Positions 25,001 to 38,002 of a DNA stretch of 64,000 nt are shown in pieces (the stretch's first letter is position 1; each line of letters opens with the position of its first letter). The notes under the pieces were generated by a model. The model was given only the letters and a program-made list of their open reading frames with translations, made no database searches and was not told where the DNA came from. The stretch is from Penelope pileata (Eukaryota; Chordata; Aves; Galliformes; Cracidae). The translations under genes and the position numbers were made by a program. The stretch spans positions 432,841 through 496,840 of the forward strand of contig WBMW01000027.1 of assembly GCA_013396635.1 (NCBI GenBank), in the 5' to 3' direction.

Positions 25001-28000
25001 AAGCAGAAAAAAGGGATGGGCAGAGAAAGGCAAGACTACCTGATGAGCCTGGTAGATGTGTTAGGGTCGTTAACAGAGTGCCAAAAACTCAGTCCTCATG
25101 GTTACTGTCATAAAGCCTTGGAAAACAGGGCCAGAAATACAGAGTCTAGCAGTTCTAGTGATAGTCTAATTTTAAATGCAGACTAGAACTTGCTTAGCTC
25201 CATCTCATTGTCCTTACAATACTGTTGCATGTCTGTTTTGTTCTTTTTAAAAGTCACTTGACATGTCAATTCTGTCCTTGTGCACCTTCCTGTTCTGGCA
25301 CCAAAGCGAGGTCTTCTCTCAGTAGTTGTCCTTGTTAGCAATATGACTTTTCAAATTTGTCTGCTACTCTGTGGGAATTTTCTGTAACCCTATAATTATC
25401 CCTGTTTACGTGATGGAAGTCTTTTTGCATGTCCTATTTAGCATTTGCTAACTGCTGTTTGTGCTTGCCTCTCCCTGCTAACAATGGACTTTGGATTCTT
25501 TTCTTTTTTTTTCTGTATGATTAGGACTTTATTTTTAACTCTTGAGTAGTTGAGCTGAACTACTTAGCAAGCACTGAATGTGATACCTGAACAACAGTTC
25601 TTTGCAAGTCACCTCTTCAAGAGTCCAATTTGAATGCATCAACTGAAATTGACCATGAGATTATAGGCAAGATTAAAATCTTCGGCTAATTTTACGTGAT
25701 TGGAAGCCACACTGCAAAACTTTGCTCTCCTTTAGATCTGTACAAATGTTAGATTGGTTGACTGCTCCTTGCCCTAATCGTGCCACACGTGTTTGCACAC
25801 AGCTTCAATATTGCTGAGATGACTACACAGTGCATATTCTTCCCTGCCAACTGATAGGGGGTGTTTTTAACACCAAGCTGGTGACTTGGGAGGGGAAGGT
25901 GGTAAAAAAGAGAATTACGTCTTGCTGAAGTATAGTACTAGAGTATGGAGAAACTAAAGGGGTGTAATACCCTGGAAGAATGAGTACTGAGGCAGGGTCA
26001 TAATAAAACCCATCAGATCTGCATGGGCCCAAACATGGCAATTCATCTTAAATACACTCTGTAGCATGTTCTAGGTTACTGTGATTAGTTAACATTGAAA
26101 GGAACTGAAATACAGTTGCTAAAAACAAGCAAGCAATTTACCTGGGCAGTAATCAAAATGATATTTTCTCCTTTCGTTTTTGACCACCAAGAAGAATTGA
26201 TGTGGGTGTCAGTTGCCTAGAAAGTGCCTGCAAACCTAGCTCCAGCCAGCAGGAAACTTCAGGTGTGGGGACTGAAGTGGAGTTTGGGCTGTACTGCTCC
26301 TGTCCAGCTGGTGCTTTCTTTTCTGGGCTGTTGAATCTGTGTCTACCTGAGACCATTGTAGCGGTTACTGTTGTCTTGGGACATAGTTTTCACCTTGGAT
26401 GGACAAGATCTGGGGAGATTTCAGTGGCAAGGAAGGTAGTGCTAGGTGGTGCTCTATCAGTGACACACAGATTGATATTAAAAGTGTGGAAAGTCTTATC
26501 TAAACAATATTTAACAAGCACATATGCAGTTCAGAAAACTTTCACGTGCTGCAGCAACTTGTTCTATGCTGCAAAGTATTTTATGAGCATGCTAGAAGGA
26601 ATGGTAGTTAAAGAGATAAATTTACCTTAAGTAAAGGAAGTTCCCCAAATGCTTTCTTGAACAGCATGGGAAAACATTTTGGGGGGTTTTATGCACCCTT
26701 CAGCCACTTTCAGTACCTGTTTGAGAAAATATGTGTTCAAAGCACATTCCATTTCCTCCTGTAGACCTGGCTACATAGTGAACGCACTTGTTTCTAGATC
26801 TCCAAATTAGATGGTGCCGTGACTCAGCACAAAAAATAGTCATAGGCAGCAAACACTTCTCCTCTGAGATACCTGCTTGTAGCAAGCAGTCAAAATGAAG
26901 TGACACAAGCAGAGAGAAGAAACTAAATCAGCACCTTACTGCCTTTATGCTGAGATTTTTCCTCCTCTAGCATTCTTACTACTTTTCCATACAAGTATGT
27001 GATAAATGTAAGAGGAAGGTAACTTTTTTTTTAAAGCCAGGGTAATGACACTTTAAAGTTTTTGGATAAGTATTTTGTCTATCTTACAAAGGCCACCCAT
27101 GTAGATTCTTTAATATAAGACTATCTTCTACTTCCAATGAACCATTAAGTAATTGAAATCTTTGCAAATGTATTGGGTTAGCTGGGAAAAGAACAAACAA
27201 GCAAAAAAAACATCCCATAGCAACCTGTTGAGTGATTCTTAATTGCAAAAAAAACCCAAACAAAAAAACATTTGCAAATAAATGACCAGAGTTCTGAAGT
27301 CTGGTTAATGTTGAATTGCCTTAAATTTCAGCAGAACATTGGCGAATACATTGTGTATTATATTTCAAAAGGTACATACATGATTTTCCCACTATGTTGC
27401 TTTCATATCAAATATCAGATGAGAACATAACCTTGTGTCCCTATTTCTCATTTAAGTTAACATGCTTCTTTTGTGTGCTAGCAAATGGAAAATGTTCAGA
27501 TATATTCTGTTGAATACAGTGCTGGGATACTGCAAATGTGATTTGGTTCAGCAATGGTATCGCTGTTACTTGTTACTGTGACAACAGAGCTACAGTGCTC
27601 TCTGAATGATGGTAAATCTCCTAATTTAAAGTGTTTAGAAATTGGATGCCCTCTTGGGTTATTTGCTAGTTTTATTAAGTGTCCAGGTGAATGTTTTCTC
27701 TGTGTGCATCTTTTCCCAATTGAATGTCACGGTAGTAAGTTGTCATCGTGCAACTATATGAGACCTTTCATCCCACTGAGTTGCAAATGAAATCTTCAAG
27801 CTATAATGTCAACCACTGATGTGCATGTGTAGGACAATGTACTTCAAAATTTGTGAAGGGCAGCACTGTGGTAATTTCACAGAAAGTGTTGGAAGCAGTA
27901 GGTAGTGAAGAATGGCACATGTTCTTCACGTTGGAGAGCGGGTATACGTAGCATAAACAAGTCAACAGGAAATTGCTTAGATGACAAGGGCTAACAGAAG

Positions 28001-28102
28001 TGTAAACATTGGGGAAAGGATGTACAAGAATTTTCACAAGACTGTGGCCTTTAAGCCCTCTTTTGTCAGCAAAGATCCCCCATAACTTTAGAGTTACAAG
28101 GT
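22062..28102. other. Intergenic spacer
   Basis: About 6 kb with no gene and no dispersed repeat that I recognise. Open frames up to 142 codons (26202-26630, plus) look like chance. A repeat-free, balanced-composition stretch at about 24395-24640 could be another conserved non-coding element, but nothing specific supports it. Confidence 0.4.
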
Positions 28103-28225
28103 ACAATGATTAAGCACGCAGACTCTGTTTTAAGGTGGAAAGATCCACTTGTGAGCCTTCTTGAAATAGATAATGCCAGTGATTAATCATCCTCTTTCTG
28201 ATTTATGAAACATCTAAGATCTAAA
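28103..28225 (+). mobile_element. Possible MIR-like SINE remnant
   Basis: GTACAATGATTAAGCACGCAGACTCTG matches the MIR 5' layout (TATAGTGGTTAAGAGCACGGACTCTG) over about 26 positions. The expected core (CCTTGGGCAAGT...) is not clear further on; only CCTCTTTCTGATTTATGAAA weakly resembles CAGTTTCCTCATCTGTAAAA. Possible but unproven. Confidence 0.3.
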
Positions 28226-30117
28226 GATAGAACCCCGTGGATACGGAAGTCACTCAGGAAGGGCAAAGTGCTACATAGTTCATATATGTCTCAGCCTTTT
28301 TCCTAGTAGTGTGCATATAGTACAGCAAATCTCTTTGGTAGAAAACATAGTTTTTAAATTTAGTGGCAGAGCTTACCAAGAAAATGGGAAATTCTTAAAT
28401 TTTCTCTGCTTTTATTTGCTGCTGTAATCACACCCTTTGAATGCAGGAGTCATTTACCTCAGAATAGGCAACAGATTATTGACATTATTGATGACAGTCT
28501 TGAGTGTCTGACAGCACTGTATGGGCTCCATGTACAGATAAGGAACCATCAGGTTCAGCTCTTTAACCCAAAGAAAGTGGTTCTAGGTGAACTGGTGACT
28601 TGATTTAAGCCAAAAGCAGTATCTGTTAATCTCAGTCATCAGCTTTTAAGCCAATGGGTCAATTTTTTCATCCGTGAAGAGTAATTTCTGTGCCTTAAAA
28701 TACCACTTTCCTTGTTTTAACATGGAAGGTATCACTGTGGCTTGTCTAGGTAGGAAATGTAAGACATGTACTAGCCATGGGGGCTTTAAAAAGCAAAGGG
28801 TTTCAGTCTGTTCTGAAAGCCCAAAGGAAGATCTAGTTAAACAGCACTGATACATTGCTGTAGTTACGGACAGAATTCAGACAAAGTAAACAGAAAGAGA
28901 TCACAGATAATTTTCCTTAAGCCATTGGCACACTTTTTACATTAAAACCTCAATGATTTAACGTTTGTGAACTCGGTAACAAACATAGCTAAATTAACTA
29001 CATGTGAAGTAAAATGATCTCTAAACCTGCATCCATTCCTCCTAGACTGAATTACAGCAACAAAAAGACATTTGAAGACTCCTAACTTCAGAGATGTTTT
29101 AGCTTTAATGAACAGAATGCTATTTAGAATGGATGTTTCTCCAGATGTGCAGTGCATTAGGAAGAGCAGGTTATAGAATGACCACTTTTAAACTCTGCCT
29201 TATATAGTTTCCTGCTGCTCCACTTACAGCAATTTGGATTGTAAAGTCAGCTGATCAAATGCAATTTCCACGTAAGTCAGTGGTAATTTTTGCTTTAACA
29301 AGAACTACAAGGCTTACTACACAAGGTTTCACAGTAATTATTTATTTTAGTGAGAAGTTTAATATTAAGTATAACGACAAAAAAGAAAAAAAGGAAATAA
29401 GTTGGGACAGAGGACTAGTATGAAAGTTCCTGTGTTTGCACAAAAAATTATCTGAGTTATTTTTTAATATTTTTTTCCCTCTTTAACACCTGTGTTGTGA
29501 TAATCAAAAACAATGTTGCATTTTAAAGTTAGCTCATTTAATTTTTTCTTCCTCTATTACTCACATTTCTTTTCCGGTTTTTATTATCCTGCCCCAATGG
29601 GGATTTTCTTTTATCTTTGTTATTATATAATTGTTAGCCTGTATATATGAAAAGACCACTGACCTTATACTGACTTGTGAGTCAGAGGATTAACAGCTCT
29701 GCAATCAAGCTTCTGAATATAATGGAAAAATTTTCCTTTATCTGTTTTCAGGTGAACAAATGTTGAAAATCCTACTCAGTATTTTTTCCTCTACTATAAT
29801 GTATTGCATAAGTGTCCTGTTTTTCTCAAGTTGGATATTTTGCTTGATAATCTATAGTTCAACAGATATCCCAACGAAATAGTAATAATACAGTTATGTG
29901 TTGTACTTTGTTTTTAAAATGCAGATATTTTGTGCATTTTCATGACATAGCCTCCATAAGCGAAGTTATTTAGAACTGTTTTTTTTAAGGTCAGTCTCTG
30001 GACTTCTGAGTATCTTTGCTTATGTGATCAGTTTCATTGACGTATATTAGAAAATCCAGAGCCAGTCATTCCAGTGGTCATACTGGTAGGAGCATAACAA
30101 ACACAACGAGGGAGGGG
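28226..30117. other. AT-rich intergenic spacer
   Basis: Nothing recognised. Strongly AT-rich at about 29340-29640 (multiple T and A runs). Confidence 0.4.
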
Positions 30118-30922
30118 ATCATAGAATCATAGAATGGCCTGGGTTGGAAGGGACTCCAAGGATTATCAAGTTCCAACCCCCTGCAGCAGGCAGGGCTGCT
30201 AACCACCAGATCTGGTACTAGATCAGGTTGCCCAGGACCCCATCCAACCTGGCCTTGAACACCTCCAGGGATGGGGCATCCACAACTTCTCCAGGCAGCC
30301 TGTTCCAGCACCTCACCACTCAGTGAAGAACTCCCCCCGACTTATGCGCCTTAACGTGTTTTCGAGAGAACCTGTTCCATGATCTTCCCAGGCACAGAGG
30401 TGAGCCTCACCAGCCTGTAATTCCCCGGGTCCTTCTTGCACCCTTTCTTAGAGATGGGAGTGATATTTCCGTTTTTCCAGTCACCAGGGACTTCGCCTGA
30501 CAGCCACAGCTTGTCAAATATGAAGGAGAGCGGCTAAGCAACCACATCAGCCAGCTCCTTCAGGACTGTGGGATGCATGTCATCCAGCCACATAGACATG
30601 TAGACATTCAGACTCGTGAGGTGGTCTCAGACTTGCCTCAGACTCCACCCCCCTGAGAGTGGGGGGAGATCTACTCCCCCAGTTCCCACCTAGAGGTTCA
30701 GGGATGTAAGATTCAGAGATGTGAGAAATATGAGAATCCTGGCTGCCAGTGAAGACTGAGGCAGAGGACTCATTAAGTACCTAACCCTTCTCCATATCTG
30801 TTGTAGCCAGTTCTCCTTTCTCATTTACCAAAGGAGGTGTGCTCTCTTTGGCCTGTCTTTTCTGGCCAATGTACCTATAGAATCCATTGGTGTTTCTAAC
30901 GTCCCTCATGCAATTATAGTCA
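30118..30922 (-). mobile_element. CR1 LINE, internally deleted copy
   Basis: A minus-strand CR1 built of two normally distant parts. At the left (30118-~30345) is the complement of the 3' UTR and ORF2 C-terminal end, with its ATCATAGAATCATAGAATGG tail. At the right (~30355-30922) is ORF2 sequence from the linker between endonuclease and reverse transcriptase and from the first RT blocks. Minus-strand reading gives NGFYRYIGQKRQAKEST (about 30895-30845), then after frameshifts a WKNGNITPISKKG block (about 30478-30440) and VRLTSVPGKIME (about 30410-30375). Everything between the PGKIME motif and the ORF2 C terminus, including the FADD catalytic core, is missing, so the element is dead. The join lies near 30345-30355 and shows no other inserted repeat. 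Confidence 0.88.
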
Positions 30923-32462
30923 CAAAATAGATAAGCATGTATTTAAGCAGTGAAAGAGCCAAGGAGGTTATGGCTTCCCTTTGTAATCCAGCCAGCAAAT
31001 GCCAAAGGCAGTATTAGGATTTTTGCAATGAGACCTTTAGGGAATCAGACTAGCAGAAATTTTCAGAAGTAATTCCTAATTTAGTTCTGACCAATATCAG
31101 CTTTCTCTGAACTTCATGGGTACTAAAAGCTCCATCCCCAACATGTCACACGCCTAGTGTGGGGACATCCATAAGTGGAAGTCACTTGCATAAGTTCTGG
31201 CTTTGACCTCTGCGTCTCTGAAGCTGTTCCATATAACAAGTAAAGGTTAAGAAAAGTGAGAGGGACAGGAAGATATTGTGGGAGAAAGATAGTTGGCATT
31301 GGCATTTGCTGCAGAGAAAATGGAAGTGAGAAATAAAGGGACTTAAATAGCAAGGCGTTGCCTGGGCTCAGTAGAAGGGGGAGCAGAGCGGTATAAACAC
31401 CAGTTCAGACAACACTCAGTCTATCTTAACATCCATTTTCCAGGTGCATTATGCAGCCTGTTGACAGACTTTCAATAGCACTGTGCATACTGCCCAGGAC
31501 TAGATATATGCATAAAGTTTCATTTACACATTACTCAATTTTATTTTTATCCATTCTTAACATTGTTTTGAGTAGCATAGGGATTTCATTATTTGTTGAA
31601 AACCAGAGTTCTTGTGAGTCAGACTTGCTGAGAACATGGGAGTATACCAATGAAGTGTATCCCGTAGCAACAGAAAGCAAGTTAGGGTTCTTCAGAACTT
31701 CTCTATTCATGTTTTCTCTCATTGTTAATAGGCCTTTTACAGAGAAATTGGCTCACACTTCATTTCGAATGCTTTAGGCCCAAATTTTAATCAGACAATT
31801 CTGTGAGTTTCATTTGATACCAGGTAGTTACCAAAAATCATGTACAGGGGCACAGTGACGCTTTTATTTTAAGTGTATGATAACACGCTCATGGCAATTA
31901 AAAGCAGGCATGCCATGGGCTCTCAGATCTTACCTTCTGAGACACTGCATGTTTTCTGTAACTTGTCCTTTCTACTGGACTCTCCATGGTTATCATTGTC
32001 ACTCTTCCCACAGCCACCCTTGTCCTTCTTGTCTAGTTCTGACAAAGGCAATGGGTCCAGACAGCAAAGGCCAGGGGATCTGGTTTGCCCTGGTGCCTAT
32101 CTCCCAGACTGTGGCCTGAGACAGGTCAGTTTTTGCGCAGTCCCATGCATTTCCCTTGAAGGCAGCAGTTAGCACCCAGTGCTTGTCAAGCTGCCCAGCT
32201 TTTAATGTCATGTGGTTTACCACATTGATGATGGGTGACAAACCTCAAACCAGTGACCCCTCTTCATATTTATCGTACCCAGAACCCAGCCTCTTAGGTA
32301 CACATTTAATGAAAAAATCACCACAGACAGTTAAAAGGTAATCACCACTTCCGTTGTCCCTTTTGTATAATAAATCATATGGCAAAATCATTAAAGACTA
32401 AATTGGCCAAGTAGCACTGATAGGAAAGGGAGAAATAGGAGAGGAAAATATTTCTCATAAAG
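30923..32462. other. Intergenic spacer
   Basis: No gene recognised. Open frames of 76-108 codons lack domains. Confidence 0.4.
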
Positions 32463-32923
32463 CATAGAATGGCTTGGATTGGAAGGGACCTTAAAGCCCA
32501 CCCAACCCCTCTGCCGTGGGCAGGATTGCCAGTCACTAGATCAGGCTGCCCAGGGTCCCATCCAACCTGGCCTTGAATGTCTCCAGGGGTGGGGAATCCA
32601 CAACTGCTTTGGGCAGCCTGTTGAAGGGACTTATCACCCTCTGAGTAAATATTTTCTTCGTAACATCTAACCTAAATCTCTCCTCTTTTCCTTTAAAGCC
32701 ATTCCCCCTTGACCTCCCTCTATCTACCTGTGTAAGAAGTTGGTCCCCCTCCTGCTTGTAAGCTCCACTCTAGCAGGAAGGCCGCAATGTGGTCTCCCCA
32801 GAGCCTTCTCTTCTCCAGGCTGAACATGCCCAGCTCCCTCAACCTTTCCTCATAGGAGAGGTGGTCCAGCCCTCTGATGATCTTCGTGGCCTCCTCTGCA
32901 TCTGCTCCCTTCTTCTCCCTTTA
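32463..32923 (-). mobile_element. CR1 LINE, 5'-truncated 3' end
   Basis: Minus-strand CR1 with the left-end tail decayed to GCATAGAATGGC. It is followed by the complement of the 3' UTR (GGATTGGAAGGGACC), the LPREVV-type region, and the more upstream ORF2 C-terminal coding region at the right (complement of CTCTTCTCCAGGCTGAACAT, then CTCCTCTGCATCTGCTCCC). It is longer than most copies here but lacks the catalytic RT region. Confidence 0.93.
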
Positions 32924-33763
32924 AATGGAAATAAAAATATTATTTTGGGTGCCTTTTCTTGTTAGTGGCATGATTCACTACACTATGTAATTGTTCTGAA
33001 TAAGAATGTAGAATTTTGAATGTTCAAAAGCAATCTCAGCAAGCTAAAGAAAAACAAGTCTGTCTCTAACTGTATCAGTTAAATGAAGTGTGCTGCATAT
33101 TCCAAGTTCAGACCTTTCTTTAAGTGTCTCTTCTGGATTGTTGATTCAGTGAATACTTCACTTATTTTCTGGCAGTTTTCCTGAAAGAAAAGCCAAGGAA
33201 CATCATCTGAATAAATAATTGTGGTTTATTTTGGCAATGTCTTGTAACAGCTCAAGTGGTCAGGTATTTTGTTTTTTAGCTGAAGCACCCCTATCATCTT
33301 GGATCCTTACCAACTACTTTCTGACACTTCAAATAACTTGGCTGTTTCACCCTGCTACCTGATCAGATTTTTGCAGTTCGTGTGAGGACTTACAACTAAT
33401 TTTTGCTGTTTCTAGTTTACAATGCCTATCTTAAAAGTTGTAAGTCTAACAATATGAATAGTAACATCTTTGTGGTTCACTGAGGGATGTGGCTGATATA
33501 CTCACTAGCATTGTCTTTGTTGCAAATATGTAGAAGATTTATCTGGAATAACTTTTTAAAATAACCAGAAAAGGAAAGGACCCATTTTCCTACGCTTTCT
33601 GCTACTTCTTCTGGTAGTTTTGTATAAAAGGATCCTCAGAACCTCTGATCTGGGTAAGTTTTGAGCCAAAATACTGCTCAGTAATTTTATTTGACCTAAA
33701 CTTGGGGAAAATATTTCCAGCAAAAATTGGTAAACCTTTTCTTTGAAAGATTCTTTGTTTTCT
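32924..33763. other. Intergenic spacer
   Basis: Nothing recognised. Confidence 0.4.
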
Positions 33764-33885
33764 GAGAGAAAAGAAAAAGAAAGAGAGAGAGGAAAAGAGA
33801 AAGGAAAACAAAGAAAAAAAAAAAGAAAAAGAAGAGGAGGAGAGGAAAGGAGAGGAGAGGAAAGAGGAGGAAAGGAAAGAGAAGA
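33764..33885. repeat. Polypurine (GA-rich) tract
   Basis: About 120 nt almost purely A and G on the plus strand (a single C near 33810), built of GAGA, GAAA and GGAGA words. The opposite strand gives an apparent poly-Phe/Leu/Ser reading that is only a by-product. Such homopurine-homopyrimidine tracts can form H-DNA (triplex) and are often length-variable. Confidence 0.93.
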
Positions 33886-36800
33886 TATTTCAGTTGCAAG
33901 GTCAAGTTTTTATTGGAGGAGAATTTTCATTTAAAAAAAAAATAAGTAGCCCTTCTTGGTTTATGCTTACCTAAAATATTATGCAAATACATTTGTAAAG
34001 ACAATTATTACAGGTTATTAAGTAAGCAAGTGATTACATTTGAACAAATAAGTGTAGGCTGAAAGTCTGCCCTGCCCTAGCCCAGTACTGGAGATACTCT
34101 GGAAGAAGATGATTTTTCTAAGTTCCAGTTCTGGCTTCTAACACAGTGTGGATTTTAACGAATCCTTGCTATGTGAAATGCATCAGCCATCCCTGGGACT
34201 GTGTGTGGGCTGGGAGAGAGGTTTTGCACAGGATCTCTTGGCAGTACTGAGACAAAGAATTGGAACCCTTGAGCTGAGGGGACATGTGGTATTCTTGCTG
34301 TAATCTTGCCCTGATCTTGCCATAAACCTTGAACTGTACTAAGACTTCTTGGTGGAGCCATTTTTTAGAAAAAGGAGAGTCTGCAGAGGCACTACCTCAC
34401 CATAAATGTCCTTCCTTCACTTCTATTTCTGTGGATAGCCTTGGCAGAAAACTCACACCATAAGAGAATGTAATGATTCCTTGAGTTGTTTTTGTTTTCC
34501 CCTTCCCATCTTTATTTTTTTTCCTGTCCCTTTTCAAAGAGAGCTACAAAGTGTGAAACCAAAACTGTATGCTTTCAGAGATTCTTTAAGGAAATCAATC
34601 TTGAACTGTTGGTGAATTCCACCTTGGCTTAGCATGAAATGCAACTTTGCCTACTTCATTCATTACAGGTCTGTCTGCTTTCACTAGGAAAAAAAAGTCT
34701 CTACCTGAAAAAAACCCTGTCATCTTCATAAAGAGAAGCAATGACATGATCTGTAATGACAAATGCTTCTCACTGGGTGAGAAGGCCAGTTGGCCTGACC
34801 TTGGTGGTCAAAGGAGCTGAACTCCAGGTCTTTGACCCCTGACAGGCTGTTTTGCAGAAGTATGTCTGTGCTGACCATTCTCTCACGCAGAATGAACTTG
34901 CTTTGTGTTTACTTCAGTGGAAGTGGCGCAAAGTAGCTCCTCTAAGCTGGTACAATGCTACTCAGAGATGCAAGAGGTGACACTTCACTACCACGCGTGC
35001 TGCTTGAACGTCCCCTCTCCATCTCTGCCAAGATGTGCTATAAGTTGGATACAAACACCTGCGAGCAAGAACTGGGTGAGGAACTGCACAGTAGGTTGTA
35101 CTGCCCTAGCTGTCAGGGTACTGAAATGTGGGTCTGGTAGTCCTGGCCTCTGGTTCCAGGTCAAGGAGAGATTTCTGATGTGAACTCAGGCAAAGTACTG
35201 AGTCTATGACACTCAATCAGACACCATCCTTGCTGGGTTTGTTGTTGATGCTTTTGTTTTGCCATCATTGTTATTTTAATACATGCTTGGGCTGTATTTG
35301 GATGTAAAGGACTTTGAGAGAATGAAGACTACTTTGGAGGCTGGAGATGAGCTACGTTTTTTTTGTTTTTTCTACTCCCCAGAATTGGGAAACTGAGTCT
35401 TATTTTTCCTGGAAGACAGGGGGAGGGTGGCAACAAGAATCAATGTGTTAAACGATTAGTCACCAACTGCTGGAGGACAAATATTGACAAGTGCAAAGGT
35501 TTGGTGGTCTTGCTTTTCTGTGTGAATATCAGCAACCTATACCACAAATCTTGCCTATGCTTCCAGTAGGCCAGTTCCTGGGAAACACAATCATTGTAGT
35601 GTAATAGGGAGGAGAATGGTTAGACGTGGGTAGATTAGCTTCCAGTGAACCTACATTACCCAATGTCTGATTATGCAGAGTTTTGCCTTGCGACACACAT
35701 ATCATAAACATTCTGGTTCTAAAATCAGCAACTTGCTTCCCTGCATCATGCTTCCTCCTAAGGCCAGTCTCATAAGTTCACATCTGATCATTTGATTGTG
35801 GTATTCTGATCCCCATCTTTGCTTAAAAAACATCATATGCTCTCAGGGACGTCCCCTAGGAAGAATGCTGGGGATAAGTTGTTCACATGCTAGGAATAGA
35901 ATCACTGTGGGAACTGAAGCACCCTGCAGTGAGATCTGTGAAATCAATGGTCAGTGGTCTCTAAACAGGGATCTGTAAGCAGAGGGGTAGACAGTAGTCT
36001 CAAAAATCTTGTCTACATATAGATAAAAATAAAATTTGAAAACTTTCCACTGTTGGCTAAGCTCCATCAGCTTGCAACACTGAGTCATTATAGATGTTGA
36101 GTCACTGTATTCTGTGGGCAGTTTCAAATCTTAATTGATGAGACCTGCTCTGAGCAAGGCCAGAAGGGCTGGTGTTGGAGGTGTCTGCAAAATACGAGAC
36201 AGGTACAGCCAAAGAAAGTTGTGTAATTTTGGTCCATCATGCTGTATACCTTCAGCCAAACTGTATACTCATTGTCCCTTCTGCCTCTTCATTGAAAAGT
36301 TGAGAATCCCCTGCAAATATATAGTGCTGTTGCCTCCTTTCTGGAAATCATAAATCCCTCTCTGTATAAATCTCAGTTTTAACCAGATTCCACAACACTC
36401 TGGAATCAGTGCTTTAGACTTGCTTCCTAAGAGCAGTACTGCTGCAACGTATGTATATACGTATCTATACATGCTTAAATTGCTGCAGAATAAGGAGGAG
36501 CAGCATTGATTAAGACTTCAATTAGCAACAGTTAAAATCACAGTTCCATCCCCAACCCAACTGTTAAAAATATGTCTAGCAAGTTCCAGTCTCTTTTGGT
36601 ATTAGTCTCTCCTGGGAGCCAAACTACCTGAGCTTAGCTGGGCAAATAGCAGCTTGGTATCTCCATCTTCCTGAGTTAAGACTTAGAAATCTGTGATATG
36701 GCCAGATTTCTCAGCTGCTTTTTCTTTGATAGCACACATTTGTTATAGACAGCTTGGCTAACTGTTTCAGGTACACCTTCTAGGATTGTTATCCATAACT

Positions 36801-37147
36801 CCTGTGTTACATATAGCTCCTTAAAATTTAAGGGGAGTTTTTGGTTTCAGCTAAGCTTTTCTAAATTGTCTAAAACCACCACCCTCAGAAGCAATCCCAA
36901 TGATGTTAATTGATCTTTTCCTCTGAGTAATGGAGGATTTAGTTTGTTCTTGTGCAGGCTGTATGTTAGATTCTCATTCGTAGAAAAACTCAATAATGGA
37001 AACTTCCATTCTTCAGAAGGCCTGCTGTGTTTTCCCGGGTTTTGATCCATAAAGTTAATTCACTCAATTTAATTTCTTTTGCCAAAAAAATGTCGTCTTC
37101 AATCAGCTATGTTACATCATCAGTTACCTATCAGTTCTACAATAAAA
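33886..37147. other. Intergenic spacer
   Basis: No gene or dispersed repeat recognised. A small alternating purine/pyrimidine palindromic patch (ACGTATGTATATACGTA) lies at about 36446-36465. Confidence 0.4.
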
Positions 37148-38002
37148 TGTTTGCCTGACAAACCTAGTGGCCTTCTATGATGGAGTCACAGCAACAGTGG
37201 ATAAAGGGAGAGCAACCGACGTCATNNNNNNNNNNNNNNNNNNNNNNNNNNNNNNNNNNNNNNNNNNNNNNNNNNNNNNNNNNNNNNNNNNNNNNNNNNN
37301 NNNNNNNNNNNNNNNNNNNNNNNNNNNNNNNNNNNNNNNNNNNNNNNNNNNNNNNNNNNNNNNNNNNNNNNNNNNNNNNNNNNNNNNNNNNNNNNNNNNN
37401 NNNNNNNNNNNNNNNNNNNNNNNNNNNNNNNNNNNNNNNNNNNNNNNNNNNNNNNNNNNNNNNNNNNNNNNNNNNNNNNNNNNNNNNNNNNNNNNNNNNN
37501 NNNNNNNNNNNNNNNNNNNNNNNNNNNNNNNNNNNNNNNNNNNNNNNNNNNNNNNNNNNNNNNNNNNNNNNNNNNNNNNNNNNNNNNNNNNNNNNNNNNN
37601 NNNNNNNNNNNNNNNNNNNNNNNNNNNNNNNNNNNNNNNNNNNNNNNNNNNNNNNNNNNNNNNNNNNNNNNNNNNCCTACAGGAAAGCTGGGGAGGGGCT
37701 TTTTACAAGGATAGATAATGACAGGACAAGGGGTAATGGTTATAAACTGGAAAAGGGTAGATTTAGACTAGGTATAAGGAGGAAAGTCTTCCCTGTGAGG
37801 GTGGTGAGACACTGGAACAGGTTGCCCAGAGAAGTTGTGGATGCCCCCTCCCTGGAAGTATTCAAAGCCAGGCTGGATGGGGCTTTGGGCAACCTGGTCT
37901 AGTGGGAGGTGTCCTTGCCCATGGCAGGGGGGTTGGAACAAGATGATCTCTAAAGGTCCCTTCCAACCTGAACCATTCTGTGATTCTATGATTCTATGAA
38001 AA
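37148..38002 (+). mobile_element. CR1 LINE with ORF2 coding, interrupted by assembly gap
   Basis: Plus-strand CR1 reaching further into ORF2 than the other well-preserved copies. Before the gap it encodes the reverse transcriptase block CLTNLVAFYDGVTATVDKG (about 37149-37210) and RATDV. After the gap the ORF2 C terminus is open from 37676, with HWNRLPREVVDAPSLEVFK at about 37810-37868 and a stop at 37900-37902. A normal 3' UTR follows (GGGGGGTTGGAACAAGATGA, CCCTTCCAACCTGAACCATT), then the ATTCTATGATTCTATGA tail. The catalytic RT core would lie inside the 450 N. Coding before and after the gap are in different frames as drawn, which says nothing because the gap length is probably arbitrary. 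Relatively young-looking copy; 5' truncated near 37148. Confidence 0.92.
37226..37675. other. Assembly gap (450 N)
   Basis: Run of N inside a CR1 element. Any reading frame drawn across it is an artefact. Confidence 0.99.

Noticed and set aside
26202..26630. 142-codon plus-strand open frame
   Set aside because: Cys/Ser-rich composition without pattern or domain; likely chance.
33696..33905. Poly-Phe/Leu minus-strand frame
   Set aside because: Translation of the polypurine/polypyrimidine tract; not protein coding.
37167..37902. Open frames of 183 and 241 codons spanning the N gap
   Set aside because: They are made by translating N. The real content is CR1 ORF2 pieces on either side.
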